The notes: generated from the letters alone by a model not told the origin. A DNA stretch of 64,000 bases from CAVSKL01 sp963728475 [NCBI: Candidatus Eiseniibacteriota bacterium] (GCA_963728475.1 CAVSKL010000003.1:434001-498000), one strand, 5' to 3'; positions 44,915 through 53,497 are shown, counted from the stretch's first letter. Numbers and translations: made by a program.

Positions 44915-45970
44915 TCACGGGATACGGGAGCCGCCGGGCGGTGTGACGTCGCCCACGCTGCTGGAGTGGACCGAAAGCTCGGGGTGCGCCTCCGCCACCA
45001 GGCCGGCCAGGAGCTGCACCGCCCGTTTCACCCCCCAGGTAGGGCGGGGGAAGCCGAGGACGGCCGGCTTGATCAGGAGGCGGCCGTCGGCGCGGGGGAG
45101 GATCGAGAGCGCCAGCTCCTGCACGAACTCCCCTTCCTGGACCCGCGCCTCCACCAGCCACTCGCCGCGGTCGGCGCGCGCGAACACGGAGAGGAGCTGG
45201 ATCAGGACCCTGAGTCCCCGTCGCTCCTCGTCCCAGCTCCGGGCGCGGAAACCGGGGAGCGGATCGCCTCCGACCGGCTGTCCCTCGAACATCACGTTGG
45301 GCATGGCTTCCAACCTTTCCACGTGGGGCGGCTCGGGCCCGCCGCCGGCGGTCCGCCGCCATTCGAAGTACCGGATGGCCGAGCCCGCCTCCACCCCGCG
45401 CCGCTCGTACTTGGTGGTGCCCCGGCCGGGGATCGCGTCTGCCCATGCCGTGGGATGGCACGAGCTCAGGGCGCGTTGCGCGGCGATTTGCTCCGCGATC
45501 CAGTCCGCGTACTCCGCGTGGTCGGTGACCACGGTGAGCTTCCCCCCCGGACGGAGCCGGCGCGCGGCCAGGTCCAGGAACCGGGGCTCCACCAGCCGGC
45601 GGCGGTGGTGGCGGAGCTTGGGCCAGGGGTCGGGGTTGTTGACGTGGATCTCGTCCAGGGAATCGCGGCCGAAGGCGTGCTCCAGGAGGAACCCGCCGGC
45701 CCCCACCAGCACCCGGGCGTTGGTGAGCCCCCGGGCGTCGAGCCGGCGCAACAACCGCTGCGCCGAGGCCCAGGAGATCTCGATCCCCACCCAGTCGGTG
45801 CCGGGATCGCCCGCGGCCAGCCCTTCCAGGAACTCGCCGTTTCCGAACCCCAGCTCCAGCCCCAGCCGGGCGCGCCGGCCGAACACCGCCTCCCAGTCGA
45901 GCGGCCAGTCGAGGCGGGTCCACGGGACCAGGAGATTCTGGATGATGCGGCTCAGCGACACCGAAGGCAC
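44915..45970 (-). CDS. trmB: tRNA (guanine-N7-)-methyltransferase, long form
   Basis: 351 residues from GTG 45970. SAM motif LGLELGFGNGEFLEGLA, then DWVGIEISWASAQRLLRR, and the TrmB signature NNPDPWPKLRHHRRRLVEPRF with a later GRGTTKYERRG. It forms m7G46 in tRNA variable loops. It is about 120 residues longer than E. coli TrmB; the C-terminal extension ('MPNVMFEGQPVGGDPLPGFR', 'RGEWLVEARVQEGEFVQELA') resembles that of Aquifex/Thermotoga long TrmB proteins. No clear RBS; a slightly shorter form is possible. Confidence 0.85.
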   Translation of the reverse strand: MPSVSLSRIIQNLLVPWTRLDWPLDWEAVFGRRARLGLELGFGNGEFLEGLAAGDPGTDWVGIEISWASAQRLLRRLDARGLTNARVLVGAGGFLLEHAFGRDSLDEIHVNNPDPWPKLRHHRRRLVEPRFLDLAARRLRPGGKLTVVTDHAEYADWIAEQIAAQRALSSCHPTAWADAIPGRGTTKYERRGVEAGSAIRYFEWRRTAGGGPEPPHVERLEAMPNVMFEGQPVGGDPLPGFRARSWDEERRGLRVLIQLLSVFARADRGEWLVEARVQEGEFVQELALSILPRADGRLLIKPAVLGFPRPTWGVKRAVQLLAGLVAEAHPELSVHSSSVGDVTPPGGSRIP

Positions 45971-46054
45971 GCCGGCGAGTATAGACGGGACCGGCGCGGG
46001 GGGCGAGGCGGGGCGCCCCGGCGGCCCCGGCGGCCCGGCGCCGCGCCGGCACGG

Positions 46055-47914
46055 TCAGCCCTCGTCCGGCACCACCAGCACCGGGCGTTCGGAGGCGGCC
46101 AGGACCTGCAGCGTGACGTCGTCGGCCCGGAAGGGGGAGCGCGCCCGGGGCGCGGTGGCCCCGACCACGACCAGGTCGTAATCGCCGGCCCGCGCCTCCT
46201 CCAGGATCGCCTGCACCGGCGGCGACCCGGTCCGCACCCGGACCGCGTTCGGCACCTCGAGCGCGCGGAGGGTGGCCGAGGCCCGCTCCAGGTACCGCGT
46301 CACCCGGTCCGGCGACTCGCCCGGATCTCGCAGCGCGTGGAAGAGCACCGCGCGCGCCCCGGCCCGGCGGGCCAGCCGCCCCCCGAAGCGGATGTTCGAC
46401 TTTCCCGGCCTCCCCAGGGCGGTGGTGATGAGCACGTTCCGGAGCGGCCGCGCCCCCGCCCCCTTGGCCACGTAGAGGGGAGCCTCGGCCCGGTCCAGAA
46501 GGGCCAGCACGGTCTCGTTCCGGCGGTCCGGCGACGCGCCCCAGCGCTCGCCCGCCCCCACCACCACCAGGTCGTGGAGCGCCTCGCCCAGCCGGCGCGA
46601 GATCTCCACGTCCGCCTTCCCGAAGCGGACCAGGGTCTCGGCGCCGGGGAGTCCGGCGCGCTCCAGCCGCCCGGTGAGCGCGGCGCGCTGGGCCTCCGAG
46701 GCCTCGGGATCGCGCCCCACCGACAGCACGGTGGCGCCGGCCCCGATCCCGGTCATGAGCTCCCGCGCCACCGCGAGCACCTCCGGTTCGCCTTCCGGCG
46801 CGTCCCACACCAGGAACGAGAGCGGCGGCTGTTCCAGGATCCGCCACGAACTCAGGCTCACCCACGGGGAGGCGGAGGAGATCGGGTCGCGCGCGGACTG
46901 GAGCGCCTCGATCACGAACTCCTCCTGGCCGAACTCGGGGGGAGGGCTGATCTGCCGGGTGCGGGCGAGCCGGGGGAGGCGCACACGCAGCCGGAGCGAG
47001 GCCCCGGCGAACCGCTGCTCCAGCACCTCGCCCCGTCCCAGCACCGGCGCGTCGCCCTCGGGGCGGCCGGGGGTGAGGCGCACCTGCTCGGGTCGGAACA
47101 TGAGTTGCACCCGGACCCCGGGCTCGTGCGGAACCTCCCCGGGGATGGGGAGCGAGAGGTCGCCGAAGCGCGCGCGCCCCTCCACCTCCCGCCCCACCAG
47201 CACGTTTCCGGTGCCGACGAAGGTGGCCACGAAATAGGTGCGCGGACGCTCGTAGAGCCGCTCGGCGGAGCCCGCCTCCAGGATGCGTCCACGCTCGATC
47301 ACCCCCACCCGGTCGGCCAGCTCGAAAGCCTCTTCCTGGTCGTGGGTGACGAGGATGGTGGTCACCCCCAGTCGCTTCTGGATCTCCTTGAGGCTCTGGC
47401 GGAGCTGGGCGCGGATCTTGACGTCCAGGGCGCCGAACGGCTCGTCGAGGAGCAGCACTCTCGGTTCGTAGGCGAGCGCCCGCGCCAGCGCCACCCGCTG
47501 CTGCTGCCCCCCCGAGATCTGGTCGGGATAACGGTCGCCGAGCCCGCCCAGGTCCACCAGGTCCAGAAGCTCCTCCCGCCGGCGGCGCCGCTCGGCGGCG
47601 GGCACCCCGCGGATCTTGAGCCCGAACTCGATGTTGTCGGCCACGCTCATGGGCCGGAAGATGGAGTAGTTCTGGAAGACGTAGCCGGTCCCGCGCTTCT
47701 GGGGGGGGAGCGCGGTGACGTCGCGCCCGTCCAGCACCACCCGCCCCCGGTCGGGGCGGGTGAGGCCGGCGATGAGCCGGAGCACGGTGGACTTGCCGCT
47801 CCCGCTCGCCCCCAGGAGCACGAAGAGCTCGCCCCCCGCGACCTCGAGGTGCACGTCGTCCACCACCACCAGCCGCTCGAAGCGCTTGGTGAGGCCGTCG
47901 AGAACGATGGACAT
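46055..47914 (-). CDS. Sulfate/molybdate-type ABC importer ATPase fused to two universal stress domains
   Basis: 619 residues. ABC domain (1-235): Walker A GASGSGKST, Q-loop VFQNYSIFRPM, signature ISGGQQQRVALARAL, Walker B VLLLDEPFGALD and switch LVTHDQEEA. A TOBE-like region (about 240-345) contains VQLMFRPEQVRLTPG. Two USP-like domains follow: about 350-490 (FLVWDAPEG... LVVVGAGERWGAS) and 495-619 (VLITTALGRPGKSN... DLVVVGATAPRARS... RPVLVVPDEG). It energises the permease encoded 10 bp upstream. The USP fusion suggests nucleotide- or stress-dependent control of anion import (inference). RBS AGGAGC. Confidence 0.85.
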   Translation of the reverse strand: MSIVLDGLTKRFERLVVVDDVHLEVAGGELFVLLGASGSGKSTVLRLIAGLTRPDRGRVVLDGRDVTALPPQKRGTGYVFQNYSIFRPMSVADNIEFGLKIRGVPAAERRRRREELLDLVDLGGLGDRYPDQISGGQQQRVALARALAYEPRVLLLDEPFGALDVKIRAQLRQSLKEIQKRLGVTTILVTHDQEEAFELADRVGVIERGRILEAGSAERLYERPRTYFVATFVGTGNVLVGREVEGRARFGDLSLPIPGEVPHEPGVRVQLMFRPEQVRLTPGRPEGDAPVLGRGEVLEQRFAGASLRLRVRLPRLARTRQISPPPEFGQEEFVIEALQSARDPISSASPWVSLSSWRILEQPPLSFLVWDAPEGEPEVLAVARELMTGIGAGATVLSVGRDPEASEAQRAALTGRLERAGLPGAETLVRFGKADVEISRRLGEALHDLVVVGAGERWGASPDRRNETVLALLDRAEAPLYVAKGAGARPLRNVLITTALGRPGKSNIRFGGRLARRAGARAVLFHALRDPGESPDRVTRYLERASATLRALEVPNAVRVRTGSPPVQAILEEARAGDYDLVVVGATAPRARSPFRADDVTLQVLAASERPVLVVPDEG

Positions 47915-47923
47915 CGCGCGCTC

Positions 47924-48757
47924 CTAGCGGGCCCGCCGCCCGAAGGTGTAGCGGTGGAGGACGAAGAACACGATGAACGAGAGGAGCGCCAGCACCGCGG
48001 CCACCGCGTTCGCGTTGTTCAGGTTTCCCGCCTCGAACTGGGCGAAGATGTAAAGCGGCGCGGTCTGGGTCCGGAGCCGCAGGTTCCCCGACACCATCAC
48101 CGTGGCTCCGAACTCGCCCAGGGAATGGGCGAAAGTGAGGAGCGCCCCGGTGAAGATTCCGCCCCGCAGCGCCGGGAGCAGGACGAAGCGGAAGGTCTGC
48201 CACCGGCCCGCCCCCATGGTGTAGGCGGCCTCCTCGTAGGTCACCTCCAGCTCGTCCATGACCGGCTTCACCGAGCCCAGCATGTAGGGAAAGGTGACGA
48301 AGAGGTGGGCGAGCAGGACGCCGGCGGGGGTGAACATGGGCTGGAGCCCGTACGGCTCCAGTAGCCGCCCGAGGAGCCCGATCGGGCCCCACAACAACAG
48401 GAGCGAGGTTCCCACCACCACGGTGGGGATGGCGACGGGGAGGTTCACCGCGACGGTGAGGAACCGCTTTCCGGGGAAGACGTACTTGCTGAGGACGTAG
48501 GCGGACCAGGTGCCCAGCACCGCGTTGGCGCCGGCGGTGGCGAAGGCGATGAGAAGGCTGAAGCGGAGCGCGAACAGGGCCTCGGGGGACTTGAGCGCGC
48601 TCCAGAAGGCGCCCGGCCCGCCCCGGAACGCGAACGCGAACACCGCGGCCAGGGGCATGAGGAGCAGGGGGAGGAGCACGACCAGGAGCCCGGCCACCGG
48701 AAGCGGCACCGCCCAGCGCGAGCGGATCGCGGCCTCGGGAGCGCGCGCCCGGCTCAT
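47924..48757 (-). CDS. Sulfate/molybdate-type ABC transporter permease
   Basis: 277 residues from ATG 48757 (ATGA overlap with the binding-protein gene). Six membrane segments, including 'LPVAGLLVVLLPLLLMPLAA' and 'AVAAVLALLSFIVFFVLHRY'. The EAA loop reads 'EAAYTMGAGRWQTFRFVLLP', and 'LTFAHSLGEFGATVMVSGN' is characteristic of CysT/CysW/ModB permeases. There is only one permease in this operon, as in molybdate systems, while the binding protein looks CysP/Sbp-like. It may form a homodimeric channel. Substrate sulfate, thiosulfate or another oxyanion. Confidence 0.85.
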   Translation of the reverse strand: MSRARAPEAAIRSRWAVPLPVAGLLVVLLPLLLMPLAAVFAFAFRGGPGAFWSALKSPEALFALRFSLLIAFATAGANAVLGTWSAYVLSKYVFPGKRFLTVAVNLPVAIPTVVVGTSLLLLWGPIGLLGRLLEPYGLQPMFTPAGVLLAHLFVTFPYMLGSVKPVMDELEVTYEEAAYTMGAGRWQTFRFVLLPALRGGIFTGALLTFAHSLGEFGATVMVSGNLRLRTQTAPLYIFAQFEAGNLNNANAVAAVLALLSFIVFFVLHRYTFGRRAR

Positions 48758-49812
48758 CGGCCGGTCTCCTTCAGCACCCGGTCCCGCCACACCCGGTCCA
48801 CGATGTCGCGCTTGGCCCGCTCCCAGCCGCCGTAGTCGGCGATCAGGAAAGGGTCGGCGATGACCCCGAACCCGGCGCCGGCCGCGTTCAACGAATCGTC
48901 CACGCTCCGGAACCCGTACCGCACGAAGATCCGCTGCGCCTCCTCGCTCCAGAGGAAGTTCACGAACGCGTCCACCAGCTTGCGCTCGCCCGGGTCCACG
49001 TTCTTCCCCACCACCACCAGGGTGTGTTCGCTCAGGATAGTGCTTCGGGGATAGACGATGTCCGCCTCGAGCCGGCCCTGCGAACGGTCCCGGAGCGCTT
49101 CCTGCTCGTAGGTGATCAACGCGTCGCCGAAACCGTTCTCGAACTGGGTGCGGGCGGCCCGGGCCGAGGCCGCCTGGGCCACCACGTGGCTCCAGACCCC
49201 CTTGAGGAGCCGGTAGCCGGCCTCGGGCGAGCCCCCGGCGGCGCGGGCGCCGGCGCCGTACTCCGCCACGATCGCCCAGTTGGCGCCTCCGGAGGTGAGC
49301 GGATCCGGGTGGACCACCCCGATCCCCTCCCGGGCCAGGTCGGCGTAGTCGTGGATGCCCTTGGGGTTGCCGGGGCGGACCAGGATCACGAACGGGGTGC
49401 GGTTCACCACCCCCTGGTGGGGGAGCGACTTCCAGCTCCCGGGCGCGATCACCCCGGCCCGGGCCAGGCGCCCGGCGTCGAGTTCCAGGCTGAGGAGGGC
49501 CACGTCGGCCGGCACCCCCAGGATCATCTGGTTGGTGATCGTGCCGGAACCCGAGAACGATCCCAGGAACTCCACCGTCTCGCCGGTCCGGGCCTTCCAG
49601 TCGCGCTGGAATGCGGGGAACACGCCCTGGTTCATGGCCTCGCCCAGGATGCTGAAGCCGTAGAAGATCACGGTGCGGGCGCGATGCCGGTGGCCGGGGA
49701 GCGGAACCCACGGCCACACCGCGAAGACCAGGAGGAGGGCGAGAACGAGGAAGGGGAGTGCGGTCCTCCCCTCGTGGATAAGCCTCCGGAGCTTCGCCGT
49801 CACCGACCTCAT
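48754..49812 (-). CDS. Periplasmic sulfate-type solute-binding protein
   Basis: 352 residues. The N-terminal hydrophobic segment 'LPFLVLALLLVFAVWPWVPL' is the export signal or anchor. The mature part has 'FSGSGTITNQMILGVPADVA', HQGVVNRTPFVILVRPGNPKGI, HPDPLTSGGANW, 'FENGFGDALITYEQEALRDR' and VDAFVNFLWSEEAQRIFVRYGFR, all typical of Sbp/CysP sulfate-binding proteins. It delivers an oxyanion to the adjacent importer. It is first in the three-gene operon with the permease and USP-fused ATPase. Confidence 0.85.
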   Translation of the reverse strand: MRSVTAKLRRLIHEGRTALPFLVLALLLVFAVWPWVPLPGHRHRARTVIFYGFSILGEAMNQGVFPAFQRDWKARTGETVEFLGSFSGSGTITNQMILGVPADVALLSLELDAGRLARAGVIAPGSWKSLPHQGVVNRTPFVILVRPGNPKGIHDYADLAREGIGVVHPDPLTSGGANWAIVAEYGAGARAAGGSPEAGYRLLKGVWSHVVAQAASARAARTQFENGFGDALITYEQEALRDRSQGRLEADIVYPRSTILSEHTLVVVGKNVDPGERKLVDAFVNFLWSEEAQRIFVRYGFRSVDDSLNAAGAGFGVIADPFLIADYGGWERAKRDIVDRVWRDRVLKETGR

Positions 49813-50033
49813 GCGTCCCGTCCCTGGAAAGTCCCGCCGATGCCGGCCGGGGTCAACGCGCCATCATCATACGGCAACCGGCCCCGCCTCCGGGGGCCGG
49901 TTTTCAGGAGCCCCGGACTCGGGTATGGTGAGAGAAGGCCCGCCGCCCGGCGCGGGGGCCCTTATCCGAACACTTATCCGGGTCGGCCCCGCGGCCGTCC
50001 GGGCCGCCGCCAAGGAATCGAGGTGATGCCGCC
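49813..50033. promoter_or_regulatory. Divergent control region between the anion importer and the split ligD operon
   Basis: On the minus strand, -10-like TATGAT is at 49871-49866. A hairpin AACCGGCCCC/GGGGCCGGTT with a 7-base loop spans 49876-49902. On the plus strand, TTTTCA (49901-49906) and TATGGT (49924-49929) are 17 bp apart, about 105 bases before ATG 50034. The assignments are by eye. Confidence 0.4.
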
Positions 50034-50621
50034 ATGGGCGAGCGTTCGCTCAAGACCTACCGTAGCAAGCGGGACTTCCGCAAAACCCCCGAACCCCCCG
50101 GGGGGAAGAAGAAGTCGGGAAAGAAACGGATCTTCGTGATCCAGAAGCACGACGCTTCGAGCCTCCACTACGACTTCCGGCTGGAAGTGGACGGGGCCCT
50201 GGTCTCGTGGGCGGTTCCCAAGGGCCCCTCCACCGATCCCCGGGAACGGCGGCTGGCGGTGCGCACTGAGGACCACCCGCTGGACTACGCCGGCTTCGAG
50301 GGGACGATTCCCGAGGACGAGTACGGCGGGGGGTCGGTCATCGTGTGGGACGCGGGCTCCTACCGGAACCTGAAGGTCGGGGACGACGGGGCCGAGGTCC
50401 CCATGAACAAGGCGATCGAGGACGGGCACGTCACCGTGAGCCTGTCCGGAAAGAAGCTCCGGGGCGGCTACTCGCTCGTCCGGACCGGGAAGGGGAAGAA
50501 AGAGCGCTGGCTCCTGGTCAAGATGGACGACGAGGGGGCCGACGCCCGGCGGAACCCGGTGAGCACCGAGCCGCGGTCGGTGTTGAGCGGCAAGAAGGTG
50601 GAGGAGGTCGGGAAGTCGTGA
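50034..50621 (+). CDS. ligD: LigD 3'-phosphoesterase domain protein
   Basis: 195 residues from ATG 50034. The diagnostic block FVIQKHDASSLHYDF...LEVDGALVSWAVPKGPS has the metal-binding His/His/Asp of LigD phosphoesterase, with later AGFEGTIPEDEYGGG and a C-terminal LRGGYSLVRTGK. It resects 3' ribonucleotides and phosphates at double-strand ends during non-homologous end joining. Here it is a stand-alone protein, followed with a GTGA overlap by the ligase gene. Basic N-terminal tail (GGKKKSGKKR). Confidence 0.9.
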   Translation: MGERSLKTYRSKRDFRKTPEPPGGKKKSGKKRIFVIQKHDASSLHYDFRLEVDGALVSWAVPKGPSTDPRERRLAVRTEDHPLDYAGFEGTIPEDEYGGGSVIVWDAGSYRNLKVGDDGAEVPMNKAIEDGHVTVSLSGKKLRGGYSLVRTGKGKKERWLLVKMDDEGADARRNPVSTEPRSVLSGKKVEEVGKS

Positions 50622-51625
50622 TCGCCCTCCTCCGCGACCTATCCGAGGACGACCGGGAGGCGCTCCGCGAACGCGAGCCCTTCCGCTGGAAGTCCCCCAT
50701 GCTCGCCACCCTCACCCGCGACCGCTTCAGCGATTCCGGCTGGATCTACGAGCGGAAGCTGGACGGCGAACGCTGCCTGGCCTTCCGGCACGGGGCCTCG
50801 GTCCGGTTGCTCTCCCGCAACCGGAAGAAGCTGAACGACACCTATCCCGAGATCGAGGAGGCGCTGGCGGGGCAGGCGCGGCGGGACTTCGTAGTGGACG
50901 GCGAGATGGTGGCCTTCCGGGGAAACCGGACCAGCTTCGAGCGGCTGCAGGCGCGCATGCAGACCCGGGACCGCGAGGAGGCGCAGGCGAGCGGAACGGC
51001 GGTCTACTACTACGTGTTCGATCTCGTCTATCTGGAGGGATACGACCTCACCCGCCTCGCGCTCCGGAGCCGGAAGGCGATCCTCAAGCACGCGTTGGCC
51101 TTCGACAACCGGCTCCGCTACACCCCGCACCGGAACCGCCGCGGCGAAGCGTACTGGGAGGAAGCGTGCCGGAAGCACTGGGAGGGGGTGATCGCCAAGC
51201 GGGCCTCGAGCGGATACGCGACCGGCCGCTCCCGGGACTGGCTCAAGTTCAAGTGCGTGAACCGGCAGGAGTTCGTGATCGGGGGCTGGACCGATCCCGA
51301 GGGATCCCGGGAGGGGTTCGGGGCGCTCCTGGTCGGCTACCACGAGGACGGCGCGCTCCGGTACGCGGGGAAGGTGGGAACGGGCTACGACGAGAAGATC
51401 CTGGCCCGGCTCTCCCGCCGGCTTTCCCGGCTCGACCGCGACACCCCGCCCTTCCAGGGCGGCGGCCTGCCGTCGGGGGGCGTCCACTGGGTCACCCCCA
51501 AGCTGGTGGGGGAGGTCGGGTTCACCGAGTGGACCCGGGGCGGCCGGCTCCGCCACCCCCGGTTCCTGGGGCTCCGCCGGGACAAGGACCCGGAGGACGT
51601 GGCGCGGGAGGATCCCGGATCATGA
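50618..51625 (+). CDS. ligD: ATP-dependent DNA ligase (LigD ligase domain)
   Basis: 335 residues from GTG 50618. Motif I lysine in IYERKLDGERCLAF, then LSRNRKKLNDTYPEI, VVDGEMVAF (motif III-like), VFDLVYLEGYDL, 'EGVIAKRASSGYATGRSRDW' (motif IV) and LKFKCVNRQEFVIGG (motif V). The OB fold follows, through YAGKVGTGYDEK to FTEWTRGGRLRHPRF. It seals double-strand breaks; in the classical system it works with Ku. It overlaps the polymerase gene in ATGA. Confidence 0.9.
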   Translation: MIALLRDLSEDDREALREREPFRWKSPMLATLTRDRFSDSGWIYERKLDGERCLAFRHGASVRLLSRNRKKLNDTYPEIEEALAGQARRDFVVDGEMVAFRGNRTSFERLQARMQTRDREEAQASGTAVYYYVFDLVYLEGYDLTRLALRSRKAILKHALAFDNRLRYTPHRNRRGEAYWEEACRKHWEGVIAKRASSGYATGRSRDWLKFKCVNRQEFVIGGWTDPEGSREGFGALLVGYHEDGALRYAGKVGTGYDEKILARLSRRLSRLDRDTPPFQGGGLPSGGVHWVTPKLVGEVGFTEWTRGGRLRHPRFLGLRRDKDPEDVAREDPGS

Positions 51626-52554
51626 GCAGGGTCACCTTCGGCCCGTACTCGTTCGACCTGTCCCACCCGGACAAGGTCCTCTTCCCCGGGGTCGGGATCA
51701 CCAAGGGGGACCTCGCCGGCTACTACCGCGAGCTGGCCCCGGTGATGCTGCCGTACCTGGAGGACCGGCCGCTGTCCCTGCAGCGCTTCCCGGACGGGAT
51801 CGACGGCGACGGCTTCTACCAGAAGGAGGCGGGAGGGCACTTTCCGGATTTCGTGGACCGGGTGACAGTGAAGAAGGAAGGCGGCAGCGTGCACCAGGTG
51901 GTCTGCAACAAGGCGGCGACCCTGGTCTACCTGGCCGGCCAGGCGGTGATCACCCCCCATCCCTGGCTCAGCCGCACCGGCCGGCTCCACCGGCCGGATC
52001 TCTTGGTCTTCGACCTGGATCCTCCCGGCGAGGGGTTCGAGCCGGTGAAACGCGCGGCTCGCGACGTGCGGGAGATGCTGGAGGAGATCGGGCTCATCTC
52101 GTTCGTCAAGACCACCGGCTCCAAGGGGCTCCACGTGGTGGCGCCGCTCGACCGGAGCGCGGACTTCGACGCGGTGCGGGCCCTGGCCCGGGACGCGGCG
52201 CGGCTCCTGGCCGCCCGCCACCCGGACCGGCTGACCGTCGAGGTGCGGAAGGACAAGCGGAAGGGGCGGCTGTTCCTCGACACCGCCCGGAACGCCTACG
52301 CCCAGACCGCGGTCGCTCCCTATGCGGTGCGGGCGCTTCCCGGGGCGCCGGTGGCGGCGCCGCTCGACTGGGAAGAACTCGGGGACGGGAAGCTCGACGC
52401 CCGGAGCTACACCCTGCAGAACGTCCGGCGGCGGCTGGGCCAGCGCGAGGATCCCTGGAAGGGGATGATGCGCCGCGCGCGTTCGATCGAAGGCCCGCGC
52501 GGGAAGCTCGACCGGCTCCTGGGCTCCGAGGACGAGGACGGGGACGGGGACTGA
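51622..52554 (+). CDS. ligD: LigD polymerase/primase (PolDom) protein
   Basis: 310 residues from ATG 51622. LSHPDKVLFPGVGITKGDLAGYY is the family opener. 'RPLSLQRFPDGIDGDGFYQK', the catalytic Asp pair in LLVFDLDPPGEGFE, VKTTGSKGLHVVAPL and 'FLDTARNAYAQTAVAPYAVR' are all present. It is an archaeo-eukaryotic primase-type polymerase that fills gaps at broken ends, often with ribonucleotides. Third gene of the operon, and the order phosphoesterase-ligase-polymerase equals the domain order of fused Pseudomonas LigD. Acidic tail (SEDEDGDGD). Confidence 0.9.
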   Translation: MSRVTFGPYSFDLSHPDKVLFPGVGITKGDLAGYYRELAPVMLPYLEDRPLSLQRFPDGIDGDGFYQKEAGGHFPDFVDRVTVKKEGGSVHQVVCNKAATLVYLAGQAVITPHPWLSRTGRLHRPDLLVFDLDPPGEGFEPVKRAARDVREMLEEIGLISFVKTTGSKGLHVVAPLDRSADFDAVRALARDAARLLAARHPDRLTVEVRKDKRKGRLFLDTARNAYAQTAVAPYAVRALPGAPVAAPLDWEELGDGKLDARSYTLQNVRRRLGQREDPWKGMMRRARSIEGPRGKLDRLLGSEDEDGDGD

Positions 52555-52559
52555 TCCGG

Positions 52560-52590
52560 CGGCCGGGACGGCCGGCGGCCCTCCCGGCCG
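52560..52590. terminator. Hairpin between the convergent ligD operon and pyrophosphatase
   Basis: CGGCCGGGA (52560-52568) pairs with TCCCGGCCG (52582-52590) with a 13-base loop, six bases after the polymerase stop. No T-run on either side. It is a candidate shared terminator. Confidence 0.45.
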
Positions 52591-52716
52591 GGGGTGAGCG
52601 GTTCCGATCGAACCGGTCGGGCGCCGTTCCGGACGAGGTGCGGAGAGCGCGCTTCCCAAAAACGGGACCCGGGTCCCTATTTTCCCCGGGGCCGGGCGGC
52701 TAGCCCGGCCGGACGG

Positions 52717-53379
52717 CTAGCCTGCGCCCCCCAGGGCGGGGAAGTGGCGCGCGTAGTCGCGCCGGCTTCGCTCGATCACTTCGTAGGCCTCCTCCACCCC
52801 GTACACGTGCGTGACCTCGGTCCGCGGGGGCGTGCCCCCCGGCGGCTCCTTGTAGGTCAGGAAATAGTGGCGCAGGCGGTCCACCAGCTCCCGCGGGCAA
52901 TCGGCGATGTCGCGGAAGCCCCCGTAGGCGGCGTCTTCCTGGAGCACGGCCACGATCTTGTCGTCGGCTTCGTTGCCGTCCAGCATCCGGAGCCCCCCCA
53001 CCGGAACCGCCTGGACCAGGATGTTGCCGTGGGAGAGGTGCTTCTCGGTCAGCACGCAGATGTCCATGGGATCCCCGTCGCCGGTGATTCCCCGCCGCCC
53101 GGTCTTCTCCTCGCAGAACCCGGCCACCTCCTCCGCGCACAGGGTGCGGGGGATGAGCCCGTAGAGCGAGGGACAGACGTTGGAGTACTTCTGGGGCCGG
53201 TCGACCTTCAGGTAGCCGGTGGCCTTGTCGATCTCGTACTTCACCGCGTCGGTGGGCACGATCTCGATGAACGCGGTCACCACCCGGGGCGCGCGATCCC
53301 CGATGGGAATGCCGTGCCACGGGTGCGGTTTGTAGAACGAGGGACCGGTATCGTCGTAGTGGGGGTGGTTCGGGGGCAT
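52717..53379 (-). CDS. ppa: Family I inorganic pyrophosphatase
   Basis: 220 residues from ATG 53379. 'VTAFIEIVPTDAVKYEIDKA', YLKVDRPQKYSNVCPSLYGLIP and the catalytic GDGDPMDICVL (Asp triad) define the soluble Mg-dependent family. 'DDKIVAVLQEDAAYGGFRDI' is the later metal-site region. It hydrolyses PPi to two phosphates in the cytosol. It is slightly longer than bacterial PPases (about 175 residues) and contains an insertion with 'LCAEEVAGFCEEKTGRRGI', a form common in bacteroidetes-like and plant-type enzymes. Confidence 0.9.
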   Translation of the reverse strand: MPPNHPHYDDTGPSFYKPHPWHGIPIGDRAPRVVTAFIEIVPTDAVKYEIDKATGYLKVDRPQKYSNVCPSLYGLIPRTLCAEEVAGFCEEKTGRRGITGDGDPMDICVLTEKHLSHGNILVQAVPVGGLRMLDGNEADDKIVAVLQEDAAYGGFRDIADCPRELVDRLRHYFLTYKEPPGGTPPRTEVTHVYGVEEAYEVIERSRRDYARHFPALGGAG

Positions 53380-53481
53380 CGAGGCTCCTTTCGGGGAAAT
53401 CGATCGCGGGCGCCGGGAAGATTGCAGCAAGGCCGCCGGCCCGGCAAGGGCGGCCGCGCTCCGCCGCCACCATCGTTGTGC

Positions 53482-53497
53482 TAGGCTTCCGCCCATG
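53482..53497 (+). promoter_or_regulatory. -10 element placed for a leaderless yhbY transcript
   Basis: TAGGCT (53482-53487) ends 7 bases before ATG 53495 and no Shine-Dalgarno sequence lies between. Transcription would start at or next to the A of the ATG. Confidence 0.35.

Noticed and set aside
44807-48364. A very long plus-strand open frame across trmB and the ABC-USP gene
   Set aside because: It spans two solid minus-strand genes and intergenic DNA, has no RBS or motif, and is a GC shadow.
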